Positions 55,953-64,000 of a stretch of 64,000 nucleotides of DNA are shown in pieces. The notes beneath the pieces are model-generated. The model saw only the letters and a program-made list of their open reading frames with translations. It did not search any database and was not told the origin of the DNA. Numbering within the stretch: the first letter of the stretch is position 1; the number at the start of each line of letters is the position of its first letter. This stretch comes from Pseudoalteromonas peptidolytica (GTDB taxonomy: Bacteria > Pseudomonadota > Gammaproteobacteria > Enterobacterales > Alteromonadaceae): contig NZ_WEHZ01000018.1 of NCBI RefSeq assembly GCF_012641745.1, positions 47,173 through 111,172 on the forward strand. Direction: 5' to 3'. The position numbers and the translations under genes were made by a program.

Positions 55953-58285
55953 ACAATAGTTTTAAACATAAAATAATCAGTCTATGTATTGCGCTTATTT
56001 TGTTAACCGCAGGAATAAGCTTGGCAAGTTTTTGGTGGTCTACAAGTAAATTTAATGAAGCTCAAGTACAACGAAAAATCCAAGTCGCACAAAATGTGTA
56101 TCAACAGTACTTGAAAGCAAGAGAGCGCCTGCTGGTTACTGCTGCGACGGTACTGACAGCTGACTTTGGTTTTAAGCAGGCTGTTGCAACACGAGATGCA
56201 CAAACAATAAGTAGCGTATTACTCAATCACTCCCGCAGAATAGACGCTGATCTGATGCTGTTGCTAGATGTTAATGGTGATCTTATCTCTGCAAATGCTC
56301 AAGGTATAGAGGTACCAAGCGATATTCGCACTTGGATGCAAGTACTGAAAAATCATCAAGATCACTCCGCTTTCGTAGTGTTGAGTGAGCAGCTTTATCA
56401 AGTCATCATTTTACCTGTTCGTGCGCCAAGAACGATCGCATATTCAGTAATAGGGTTTGAAGTTGGTAAATCTGTTGCTGAGGAATTAAAAGAACTCACA
56501 GGTATGGAGAGTAGTTTTGTTGGTGCGACTGACAAGTTAAAAGCCAGCTCTATTGTTGATTTGTCTCTCGGAAGTGATCTCTTTGCTTTTCTTGAGTCGC
56601 AAAAAACAACTCGATGGATTGGTGAGTATGCGGTTTATAAAAGCGCCGAAGTGAACTTACCGTCACTGGAGAGTAACCCCATTAGCCTAGTGTTAAGTGC
56701 AGACTTAACGACGCAATATCAAGAGTTCGATAAAATGGTTTTTACCATTATTTTGCTTTCGACAGCTACTATTTTACTCGGCTTTATTACCAGCGGTATT
56801 GTTGCAAAAAACCTTACTACACCACTTAGTAAGCTAACTGAGCTTGCTAAGCGATTTGCTAAAGGCGACTACTCAGCCAAGCTAGAAGAGTCTCGTCCAA
56901 CACAAGAGATATGCCAGTTGGTTGATGCCTTTAATGAGATGGGTGAAGATATTCAAGAGCGCGAAGAGCAAATTCGATTCCAAGCAAGTCATGACTACCT
57001 AACCGGCTTTTATAATCGCAATGCCGCATTGGATAAGTTACATAAAGTACTTGCAGGTGGTACTGAATATTATTTTATCGCCATAGACATAAAAGGGCTA
57101 CGTCATATTAATGACAAGTTAGGGCCTCGTGTTGGAGACGATTGTATCAAAGCCGTAGCGCAGCGCATTGCAGAGATAAATGCTTCTGACACAGGGTTGA
57201 ATGTGCGTTTAGGAGGCGATGAGTTTTTAGTTGCCCATCAAGCGCAAGCGTGTGAAGACCCACAGCAAGCTGTATTAGGTATTGTGCAGTGTGCACAGCG
57301 GTTAAATCAAGACTTGAGTCAGCCCTATATGGTACAAGGACTGGATATTTCTCTTCGCTTTAGTATTGGCGTAGTGCATTATCCCAAACAAGCACATACC
57401 CCAGAAGATGTAGTGCGTCGTGCCTTAATTGCGGTAGATACAGCAGCACATGATGGTCATGAAGTTTACTATTATCAGTCAGGTGAGGATGAAGCTCACC
57501 TAGAGCGGTTGCAAATCATTGACGAGTTGAGACAAGCAATCAACAGTGATGATGGTCAATTGTTTATGACATATCAGCCAAAACTCAATATGAAAAGCAA
57601 TCGCATTGATAAAGTTGAAGCACTGATCCGGTGGCAGCGTAACAATGGTGAATGGGTATCTCCCGAACTGTTTATTGATTTGGCCGAGCAGTCGGGGCTA
57701 ATTGTAGATTTGACCCAGTGGGTACTCAATACAGTAATAGCACAGGTTTCTAATTGGAGCAGACAAGGAGAGCAGATAAAAGCAGCCATCAATGTGTCGG
57801 CTCAAGACATTATCGATAAAGATTTTCTACCACATCTACAATCATTGCTACAGCGTCATAAGGTGCAGCCTGAGCTTATCACTATTGAGCTGACAGAGCG
57901 TGACATGATAGAAAACGAAGAAAAGGGCATTTCGGTTTTGCAAGCGCTTAAACATTTAGGCGTGCAGGTTTCACTTGATGATTACGGTGTTGGCCAAACC
58001 TCTCTAGGGCGACTTAAAATGTTGCCAATAGACGAGTTGAAACTCGATAAGGTGTTTATTTTAAAATTGGCACAGTCTGAAAAAGACCAATTTATCGTAA
58101 ACTCAACAATTACGCTTGGACATCAACTTGGATTTAGCGTAGTAGCAGAGGGAGTCGAAGACAAAGCATCACTTGAACTGTTAGCGGATATGCAGTGTGA
58201 TTACGCACAGGGGTATTATTTAAGTAAACCGCTTAAAGCTGACGACTTTGACTTATGGCTAGGAAAGTATCATGACGTGGGGTGA
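55949..58285 (+). CDS. Membrane GGDEF-EAL protein (cyclic di-GMP turnover)
   Basis: 778 residues. TM1 about 9-31, a periplasmic sensor to about 262, TM2 about 263-286, HAMP, GGDEF domain (about 345-505) with an intact GGDEF in VRLGGDEFLVAH, and EAL domain (about 525-775) with VEALIRW, ELTERDM and SLDDYGVGQTSL. The DDYG in place of the common DDFG keeps both aspartates. Both activities are thus possible; one is usually dominant. It overlaps the decayed cupredoxin-like gene upstream, which may have supplied or modulated its periplasmic input. Confidence 0.93.
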   Translation: MNNSFKHKIISLCIALILLTAGISLASFWWSTSKFNEAQVQRKIQVAQNVYQQYLKARERLLVTAATVLTADFGFKQAVATRDAQTISSVLLNHSRRIDADLMLLLDVNGDLISANAQGIEVPSDIRTWMQVLKNHQDHSAFVVLSEQLYQVIILPVRAPRTIAYSVIGFEVGKSVAEELKELTGMESSFVGATDKLKASSIVDLSLGSDLFAFLESQKTTRWIGEYAVYKSAEVNLPSLESNPISLVLSADLTTQYQEFDKMVFTIILLSTATILLGFITSGIVAKNLTTPLSKLTELAKRFAKGDYSAKLEESRPTQEICQLVDAFNEMGEDIQEREEQIRFQASHDYLTGFYNRNAALDKLHKVLAGGTEYYFIAIDIKGLRHINDKLGPRVGDDCIKAVAQRIAEINASDTGLNVRLGGDEFLVAHQAQACEDPQQAVLGIVQCAQRLNQDLSQPYMVQGLDISLRFSIGVVHYPKQAHTPEDVVRRALIAVDTAAHDGHEVYYYQSGEDEAHLERLQIIDELRQAINSDDGQLFMTYQPKLNMKSNRIDKVEALIRWQRNNGEWVSPELFIDLAEQSGLIVDLTQWVLNTVIAQVSNWSRQGEQIKAAINVSAQDIIDKDFLPHLQSLLQRHKVQPELITIELTERDMIENEEKGISVLQALKHLGVQVSLDDYGVGQTSLGRLKMLPIDELKLDKVFILKLAQSEKDQFIVNSTITLGHQLGFSVVAEGVEDKASLELLADMQCDYAQGYYLSKPLKADDFDLWLGKYHDVG

Positions 58286-58655
58286 GCTTGCCATTATCAC
58301 CTTGTTATTTGGGACACCAGCCTATGGTAAGGAGGATAAGCTGTAGGCCACTCTTGCTGGCTACGCTTTAAAAGATACGGAGTGAGCCTGTGGGTTTTAT
58401 AGTAGAGCGAGTTTGAGAAGCTACCAGCTCGATTAGTGGAGCTTCGGCCAATATCTTCAATCGAGTGGAGTTAAGTTTTGCCCGAGAAACTTCGATGTTG
58501 ACGCCCTTAACCTAGATATTCAGCAAAAAAGCTGAATTCTTTAGGGGATTTCTGTACTCTTAATGGTATTAATCCAAAGTATAGTCATAGCCTATACGCA
58601 TAATACCAATTCACTTAACTAAGATAATTGGTATAACTTGTAGAAGAGAGTTAGT
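58286..58655. other. Intergenic region upstream of the nucleotidyltransferase gene
   Basis: 370 bp with no credible ORF. The only structured part is the inverted repeat 58603-58634, related in its ends to the MITE. Confidence 0.6.
58603..58634. repeat. Short inverted repeat resembling fused MITE ends
   Basis: ATACCAATT and AATTGGTAT (58603-58611 and 58626-58634) flank a 14-bp centre starting CACTTAA. The arms equal the MITE terminal repeats (TACCAATTTGACTTAA). It may be a deletion remnant of the element, or a coincidental promoter-region hairpin, since it ends about 22 bp before the next start codon. Confidence 0.5.
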
Positions 58656-59057
58656 TTGAAAAAAGTCATCACATTCGGCACCTTTGATATTTTCCACGTT
58701 GGCCATGTAAACATTCTAGAACGTGCACGTGCGCTTGGTGATTACCTTATTGTCGGGATTTCATCAGATGAGTTGAATTTCTCTAAAAAAGGTAGAAACC
58801 CAGTTTACTCTATTGCTGAACGCTTAAAAATAATCAGCTCTTTACGGTTTGTTGATGAAGTGTTTGTTGAGGAGTCTTTGGAGTTAAAAGCGCAGTATCT
58901 ACGAGACTTTGATGCTGATGTACTGGTAATGGGCGATGACTGGAAGGGGAAGTTTGATATTTATAAGGATATTTGTGATGTAGTGTATCTAGAGCGCACC
59001 CCTTCTATATCAACAACCGAGATTATTGAAGTGGTACGTCAGCCTAGGGACAACTAA
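58656..59057 (+). CDS. TagD/RfaE-like adenylyl/cytidylyltransferase
   Basis: 133 residues. Begins with TTG (58656), with AGAGAG 6-9 nt upstream: LKKVITFGTFDIFHVGHVNI. The HVGH motif near 17 and the ISTTEII signature near the end define the nucleotidyltransferase family of glycerol-3-phosphate cytidylyltransferase. Likely activates glycerol-3-phosphate or a similar polyol phosphate for a surface polymer. No polymer biosynthesis genes are adjacent. It is followed after 2 bp by the rhodanese gene. Confidence 0.85.
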   Translation: MKKVITFGTFDIFHVGHVNILERARALGDYLIVGISSDELNFSKKGRNPVYSIAERLKIISSLRFVDEVFVEESLELKAQYLRDFDADVLVMGDDWKGKFDIYKDICDVVYLERTPSISTTEIIEVVRQPRDN

Positions 59058-59059
59058 TC

Positions 59060-59914
59060 ATGAAACATGCGGTGGATGTAACTTGGCTTTTTGCTAATTT
59101 AGCGCGCGTAAAGGTACTTGATGCGGGCATCGTTAAACCCGGTCAGCAGGGGCCATACCAACCACACGTAAAGATCCAAGGTGCGCTACGGTTTGATATT
59201 AGTGGTGCACTGTGTGCCGAACAAGCTAAAACGCCGAATATGTGCTGTAGTGCCGCTCAGTTTCAGGCAGAAATGCGCCAGCTTGGCATTAACCATGATG
59301 ATGTGCTGGTGGTGTACGATGATAAAGGCATGTTTAGTGCGGCAAGAGCATGGTATATGCTCAAAAAAATGGGGCATGAGCAAGTTTTTGTACTAGATGG
59401 CGGACTTCCTGCTTGGTGTGAAAAGCAGTATCCAACCTGCCAATCCTACCTGATGCCAGCGATAGCTGGAGACTTTGTCGCAAACTTCGATGATAGTGCA
59501 TTTATTGATAAAGATGCTGTGATTGCCAATATACCATCACAACAAAGCCTATTGATTGACGCCAGAGGCGCGAAGCGATTTTCTGGAGATGAGCCGGAGC
59601 CCCGTGCAGATATGCGCAGCGGTCATGTCCCTAAAAGTAAAAACCTACCATACACGCGTTTATTAAACGCCGATGGCTGCTTTAAACCACTCACTGAGCT
59701 TGAAGTGTTATATGGCGACTTATCAAAAAATAAGACTAAGCCTCTGATATTCTCTTGTGGTTCAGGTGTTACAGCTTGTATTTTAGCGCTGGTGGCTGAC
59801 GAGCTAGGTTACCAACAGTTGACGGTATATGACGGCTCGTGGAGTGAATGGGGCGCTGATCCCGATGTCCCAGTTGAAACAGGCGAAAGTACTAGTTATA
59901 CCAATTTGACTTAA
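59060..59914 (+). CDS. Sulfurtransferase with two rhodanese domains (SseA-like), 3' end supplied by a MITE
   Basis: 284 residues. Inactive N-terminal rhodanese domain (about 10-125) and catalytic C-terminal domain (about 150-272) with the active cysteine in IFSCGSGVTACI. This loop, CGSGVTA, is that of 3-mercaptopyruvate sulfurtransferases. Transfers sulfane sulfur from mercaptopyruvate or thiosulfate. The last codons (SYTNLT and the TAA) lie in the MITE that begins at 59899, so the natural C-terminus has been replaced by a few residues. The catalytic domain itself is intact. Confidence 0.9.
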   Translation: MKHAVDVTWLFANLARVKVLDAGIVKPGQQGPYQPHVKIQGALRFDISGALCAEQAKTPNMCCSAAQFQAEMRQLGINHDDVLVVYDDKGMFSAARAWYMLKKMGHEQVFVLDGGLPAWCEKQYPTCQSYLMPAIAGDFVANFDDSAFIDKDAVIANIPSQQSLLIDARGAKRFSGDEPEPRADMRSGHVPKSKNLPYTRLLNADGCFKPLTELEVLYGDLSKNKTKPLIFSCGSGVTACILALVADELGYQQLTVYDGSWSEWGADPDVPVETGESTSYTNLT

Positions 59915-60058
59915 TACTTGCTCAATTTGAAGGAGTAAATCTGACGCTAACAGCGTTAAAAATTTCTCATTTAGAACAACTAAATAGCAAAATTTTTGCC
60001 TAGTTATCGACAAGATTTTCCCGCCTCAAAATAGACCACTTAATTAAGCAAATTGGTA
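59899..60058 (+). mobile_element. 160-bp MITE, copy 2, inserted at the 3' end of the rhodanese gene
   Basis: Same 160-bp element as at 18121-18280, differing at two positions (AGAGC/AGAAC and TTCTCG/TTCCCG). It is bounded by TTA at 59896-59898 and 60059-60061. Terminal inverted repeats TACCAATTTG.CTTAAT. It lies between the rhodanese reading frame and the fbp terminator. Confidence 0.88.
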
Positions 60059-60150
60059 TTAACCTAAACTGGATATCACGTCTGATGAGAGTGATGTTAC
60101 ACTTTTGAGCTGGAAAAATGTCACCTCATGTAGGGTGGGGTCGTTGGTTG

Positions 60151-60180
60151 AAAAAGGGCACCACTACATGGCCCCTTTTT
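60151..60180. terminator. Bidirectional terminator between rhodanese and fbp genes
   Basis: AAAAAGGG (60151-60158) pairs with CCCTTTTT (60173-60180) across a 14-base loop. T-tracts on both strands suit the two convergent genes. Confidence 0.65.
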
Positions 60181-60189
60181 CGTTCTCAA

Positions 60190-61158
60190 TTACTTGTGAT
60201 AAGCAAGGCAAGCTTCAACTTCGTTCTTCGATCCTAAAATAACACCAACGCGCTGGTGTATTTCTTCAGGCTGAATATCCAAAATACGCTCACGGCCAGT
60301 GTGTGCAATACCACCAGCTTGCTCGACAAGCATCGCCATTGGGTTTGCTTCGTAAAGCAGGCGAAGTTTAAACGGTTTGTTAGGGTCTTTACGATCTTCT
60401 GGGTAAGTGAATAAGCCACCACGGCATAATACACGGTGAACATCTCCTACCATTGCTGCTATCCAGCGCATATTGAAGTTTTTACCGCGAGGCCCGGTTT
60501 CTCCTGCAAGCAAATCCTCGATGTAGTTTTGCATAGGAGGTGTCCAATGGCGCTGATTGGAAGCGTTAATGGCAAACTCTTTTGTGTCCTCTGGTATCTC
60601 AGCGAAGTCTTGCGTTAACAAGAAGCTTCCGTGAGTCTTATCTAGCGTGAATAGGCGTGTGCCTTTACCTGTGGAAAGCGCTAGCATTGTCGATGGCCCG
60701 TACAATACGTAGCCCGCTGCGACTTGTTTATGGCCAGGCTGCATGAAAATCGCAGGATCGCTTGGATCAGAACCCTCTGGCGCTTCCATAATTGAGAAAA
60801 TTGTACCAACTAGTGAATTAATGTCAGTATTTGAAGAGCCGTCGAGCGGGTCAAAGGCAACAATATACTTAGCGTTAGGATCACCTGCCACCGTGAAGTC
60901 TTCTTCTTCAGAGGCAATGGCTTTCACATATCCAGACTCAAGCAAAATATCTTTTAAGAGTTGGTTGGACAGTACATCGAGTTTCTTTTGGGTTTCACCT
61001 TGAATATTTTCATCAAGGGTAGAGCCAAGTACGCCTGAGAGTGCACCTTGACCAACTCGGAACGATATTTCTTTACATGCCGCGAGAATGGTACGGATAA
61101 GAGATACCAACTCACGAGAACAACCATCTTCTACTAACACCGGAGGGAGTCTACGCAT
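60190..61158 (-). CDS. fbp: Fructose-1,6-bisphosphatase class I
   Basis: 322 residues, full length. Hydrolyses fructose-1,6-bisphosphate in gluconeogenesis. Metal and substrate motifs: [20 protein letters not shown] and the C-terminal [19 protein letters not shown]. The sequence has the FBPase rather than the inositol monophosphatase layout. Single gene, convergent with the rhodanese gene. Confidence 0.96.
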   Translation of the reverse strand: MRRLPPVLVEDGCSRELVSLIRTILAACKEISFRVGQGALSGVLGSTLDENIQGETQKKLDVLSNQLLKDILLESGYVKAIASEEEDFTVAGDPNAKYIVAFDPLDGSSNTDINSLVGTIFSIMEAPEGSDPSDPAIFMQPGHKQVAAGYVLYGPSTMLALSTGKGTRLFTLDKTHGSFLLTQDFAEIPEDTKEFAINASNQRHWTPPMQNYIEDLLAGETGPRGKNFNMRWIAAMVGDVHRVLCRGGLFTYPEDRKDPNKPFKLRLLYEANPMAMLVEQAGGIAHTGRERILDIQPEEIHQRVGVILGSKNEVEACLAYHK

Positions 61159-61312
61159 TTTTTAAGTCCTGATTACTTTGTGTTTATAGCAATAAATAAT
61201 GTGAGAGGTGCTATAAACTGCGCTGTAATTCGTCTTGAAAGGCTGTAAATTGTATACGATTTCAGATACAACTGGGGTTAAGCCTCAAAACCATAAATAA
61301 CAAAGAGCAGCC

Positions 61313-63736
61313 ATGAGCAAAATAAAGTACTTCACTCACACTGTGTCGGCTTTGTTGTTGTGTATGATAACTCATGCACACGCAGCAATTAAGCCTATAG
61401 ATGAATTTACTGCCAGTTTTAACCATCACCCCGGTTTTTACGCCTTTTACAGTGACGCTTCAAGCGGCAAGTTATATTTAGACATCGACAAGTTTGATGC
61501 ACCCTTCTTACTACAGCATAGCTTACCCTACGGCATTGGTTCTAATGATATTGGTTTAGATAGAGGCCAGTTAGGTGGCACCCACCTTGTTCAGTTTGAA
61601 CGCTTTGGTGATAAAGTCATGCTTCGTGCGATAAATACGTATTATCGTGCTAGTGCCACTAATGAAGCGGAAAAACAAAGTGTGAAAGAGGCCTTTGCCT
61701 CAAGCATACTGCATGGGTTTAAAGTCGTCGCTGAGGATAGCGACAGTGTGCTGATAGACTATACCCCTTATTTACTTAGTGATGTGCATGGGGTTTCTCG
61801 TACGCTTGCTAGGCGAAACCAAGGCACGTTTACTCTAGACAGCAGCCGCAGCGCAGTATTTATGCCACGCTCAAAGGCATTTATAAAAAATACGGAACTG
61901 GAGGCTGTGCTGACTTTTACAGGTAATAAGCCTGGAGAGTATGTTCGTCAAGTCAGTGCAGATCCTCACGCGCTCACAGTACATCAACACCACTCTTTGA
62001 TTGAGCTTCCCGATGACAATTATCAGCCGCGGGCATTTCATCCGCAATCGGGTTACTGGAGCATTGAGCATAAAGATTATTCTGCACCACTTGGAGAGTC
62101 GATGCTAGTGCGCTACATTCCGCGCCATCGTTTAGAGAAAAAAGATCCAACTGCGCCAGTATCAGAAGCGGTAAAACCAATCGTATATTACCTAGACCCA
62201 GGCGTACCTGAGCCGGTGAGAACCGCATTACTTGATGGTGCAAAGTGGTGGGATCAAGCATTTGAAGCTGCGGGCTATAAAAATGCTTTTCAGGTCAAAA
62301 TTTTACCTGAGCATGCTGATCCCATGGATATTCGCTACAACGTGATCCAGTGGGTGCATCGTGCGACGCGAGGCTGGTCATACGGCGCATCGGTGATCGA
62401 CCCACGTACCGGTGAAATTTTAAAAGGGCATGTCACGCTAGGCTCGTTGCGTGTGCGTCAAGATATCCTTATTGCAGAGGCTCTTTCTGCGCCGTTTGTT
62501 GAAGGAAATGAGACCACCGAGCGGTTACATGCGATGGCACTGGAGCGTATCCGTCAACTCAGTGCCCACGAAATAGGCCACACTTTGGGGATTGCGCACA
62601 ATTTCTCTGCATCGGTAAAAAACCGAGCATCTGTGATGGATTACCCTCATCCACTGGTAAGTTTTGAAAATGGCAAATTAGATGTGACCCAGGGCTATGC
62701 CAAAGGAATGGGCGCATGGGACACGCAGGTTATTAAATATGGTTACAGTGACTTTCGCGGTGCCGATGAGGCCACTGAGCTTGCTGCCATCCTAGCTGAA
62801 AATAAAGCGCTGGAGCTGGCGTTTATTTCGGACTCAGATGCCAGAGCCCAAGGCGGTGCACACCCCACAGCTCACCTTTGGGATAATGGCGCAGATCCTG
62901 CTGCTGAGCTACGGCGAGTACTAGAGGTACGTCAACAAGCCTTGGATACTTTTGGAATTAACAGCATTAAAAAAGGAGTTGCGCTGTCACAGTTAGAAGA
63001 AAGACTCGTGCCGCTTTATTTATTCCATCGCTATCAAGTTGAAGCTGCGGTTAAACTTATCGCGGGGGTAGACTATGACTATGAAGTACGTGGTGAAGAG
63101 GTAATAAAAGGAGCGCAAGTCGTTGACAAGGCACGGCAACAAAGTGCAACAAACGCACTATTGGACACGCTTTCACCTGATACCTTGGCTATCGCGGAGT
63201 CGATTTTAGCTTTGATCCCACCCAAAGCTTATGGAGAATATAAAACTCGCGAGAGTATCAAAGGTCGCACAGGGCTAACCCTAGATGCCATGGCGCTTCC
63301 AGAGGTTGCTGCACAGCATAGTCTAGATTTATTGTTACATCCTCAACGTTTAAACCGCCTCGCACAACAACATGCGCGCGACCCTGAATCTTTTGGCACA
63401 CAGGCGCTACTAGATTCAATGTATACACGCGTATTTGAGCAATCAGAGAGTGCAGGTATGAGACAAAAACTAAAGCAAAGGGTGCAATATCTAAGCGCGG
63501 TGAAACTGGTGACACTGAGTCAAAGTGATAAGGTCGCTCCTGAAGTGCAAGCGCAACTAAAGTTTTATTTAGCAAAAATAGCGAACGCGTTTAGCCACTC
63601 ATCGGTGTTTAACGACGTATCATTTGATAAGGCGTTCAGGCATATGCTGGCTGAGCAAATAAACCAGTATCTACGTTCTGGTGAATGGAGCGGGCACTTT
63701 AAAACACTCGATATGCCACCAGGCTCACCAATCTAA
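61313..63736 (+). CDS. Secreted zinc-dependent metalloprotease (DUF5117/DUF4953 type)
   Basis: 807 residues. Sec signal peptide (about 1-25, ending HAHA), an N-terminal DUF5117-like region (FYAFYSDASSGKLYLDI, QFERFGDKV), a central catalytic domain with the extended metzincin motif HEIGHTLGIAHNF near 420, and a later conserved FHRYQVEAAVKLIAGVDY block. Large proteins of this type are common in marine Alteromonadales and are thought to act on extracellular or periplasmic proteins; substrates are unknown. ATG 61313 has an AAGAGCAG-type ribosome site. Confidence 0.88.
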   Translation: MSKIKYFTHTVSALLLCMITHAHAAIKPIDEFTASFNHHPGFYAFYSDASSGKLYLDIDKFDAPFLLQHSLPYGIGSNDIGLDRGQLGGTHLVQFERFGDKVMLRAINTYYRASATNEAEKQSVKEAFASSILHGFKVVAEDSDSVLIDYTPYLLSDVHGVSRTLARRNQGTFTLDSSRSAVFMPRSKAFIKNTELEAVLTFTGNKPGEYVRQVSADPHALTVHQHHSLIELPDDNYQPRAFHPQSGYWSIEHKDYSAPLGESMLVRYIPRHRLEKKDPTAPVSEAVKPIVYYLDPGVPEPVRTALLDGAKWWDQAFEAAGYKNAFQVKILPEHADPMDIRYNVIQWVHRATRGWSYGASVIDPRTGEILKGHVTLGSLRVRQDILIAEALSAPFVEGNETTERLHAMALERIRQLSAHEIGHTLGIAHNFSASVKNRASVMDYPHPLVSFENGKLDVTQGYAKGMGAWDTQVIKYGYSDFRGADEATELAAILAENKALELAFISDSDARAQGGAHPTAHLWDNGADPAAELRRVLEVRQQALDTFGINSIKKGVALSQLEERLVPLYLFHRYQVEAAVKLIAGVDYDYEVRGEEVIKGAQVVDKARQQSATNALLDTLSPDTLAIAESILALIPPKAYGEYKTRESIKGRTGLTLDAMALPEVAAQHSLDLLLHPQRLNRLAQQHARDPESFGTQALLDSMYTRVFEQSESAGMRQKLKQRVQYLSAVKLVTLSQSDKVAPEVQAQLKFYLAKIANAFSHSSVFNDVSFDKAFRHMLAEQINQYLRSGEWSGHFKTLDMPPGSPI

Positions 63737-63977
63737 TATACAACCTTCATCATAGGTGGTTTTCACTTTGCTTGAACTTGGATTAATAACATGCTCTTTA
63801 GTCGTTGTTTGTTTGAGTTCAAGCCTTACTGCTTGAATATAGAACTGTGCACTTTTTTAGTGTTATTGAAAGCCCCGAATTCAGATAATAAGTGCACCAC
63901 TCATGGTTAATCGGTGAGGAGAGATCAACTGCCTGTTGGTGGTACTCTGTAATCGCCAAAAAACAAGAGTAGTTACC

Positions 63978-64000
63978 ATGAGTTACAAGCAGTTGATCGA
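63978..64000 (+). CDS. Start of an IS30-family-like transposase, cut by window edge
   Basis: Only seven codons are visible: MSYKQLI. This matches the usual opening of IS30 transposases (M[SN]Y.QLT/I), recognised by pattern only. The 110 bp upstream carry no other gene and could be the left end of the element; I could not fix its inverted repeat. Confidence 0.5.

Overview
The window looks like chromosomal DNA of a marine gammaproteobacterium of the Alteromonadales, most probably Pseudoalteromonas. This is inferred from gene content: a large secreted subtilase with two C-terminal PPC domains, S9 and zinc metallopeptidases, a ToxR/CadC-type regulator with a beta-propeller, GGDEF-EAL sensors, AT-rich spacers and several small repeat families. 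No rRNA, tRNA or CRISPR array was recognised. Most of the window is housekeeping DNA interrupted by a few accessory patches.

Left part (1-22.3 kb): partial coaBC, radC and the rpmB-rpmG ribosomal operon; a ToxR/CadC-like regulator divergent from a two-domain lipoprotein hydrolase, with a palindromic operator candidate between them; an S9 peptidase gene split by one in-frame TGA; a DUF2975-XRE pair; gorA divergent from prlC; a response regulator overlapping rsmJ; a chemotaxis receptor; the subtilase; and a BaiN/HI0933 flavoprotein.

Defence locus (22.5-30.1 kb, minus strand): an eight-gene, almost fully overlapping operon. In transcription order it holds an excisionase-like HTH gene, a 44-codon ORF, a 121-residue ORF matching only the C-terminal domain of a type I HsdR, hsdS, an SMC-like AAA ATPase, an HNH nuclease (together PtuA/PtuB, Septu-like), a DUF1016 PD-(D/E)XK nuclease and hsdM. 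No HsdR motor-nuclease is present in the window. This hybrid methylation/nuclease island is the best candidate for an unusual system.

Middle (30.7-48.8 kb): a flavin monooxygenase-like gene; a tetR-MFP-RND efflux operon; a small alpha/beta hydrolase; recG-trmH; asnC divergent from asnA; then gmk, rpoZ, spoT and ridA. Two REP-like tandem arrays of one family with a unit of about 91 bp, in opposite orientation, bracket recG-trmH-asnC-asnA (about 4 units at 38.4 kb and 17 units at 43.2-44.7 kb, the latter with a perfect 273-bp internal duplication).

Right part (48.9-64 kb): a cluster of small double-glycine peptide genes with a membrane protein and an XRE regulator (a putative RiPP or bacteriocin-like patch without visible maturation enzymes); an ABC exporter-type system with a long His-Glu repeat plus a DUF3299 protein, resembling a zinc-related operon; purC; a decayed methylamine-utilisation-type gene overlapping a GGDEF-EAL protein; a TagD-like nucleotidyltransferase; a rhodanese whose last codons and stop come from a 160-bp MITE; fbp; a large zinc metalloprotease; and the first codons of an IS30-like transposase at the edge. 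Two MITE copies (98-99 percent identical, 3-bp TTA target duplication) are present, one of them inside an older repeat.
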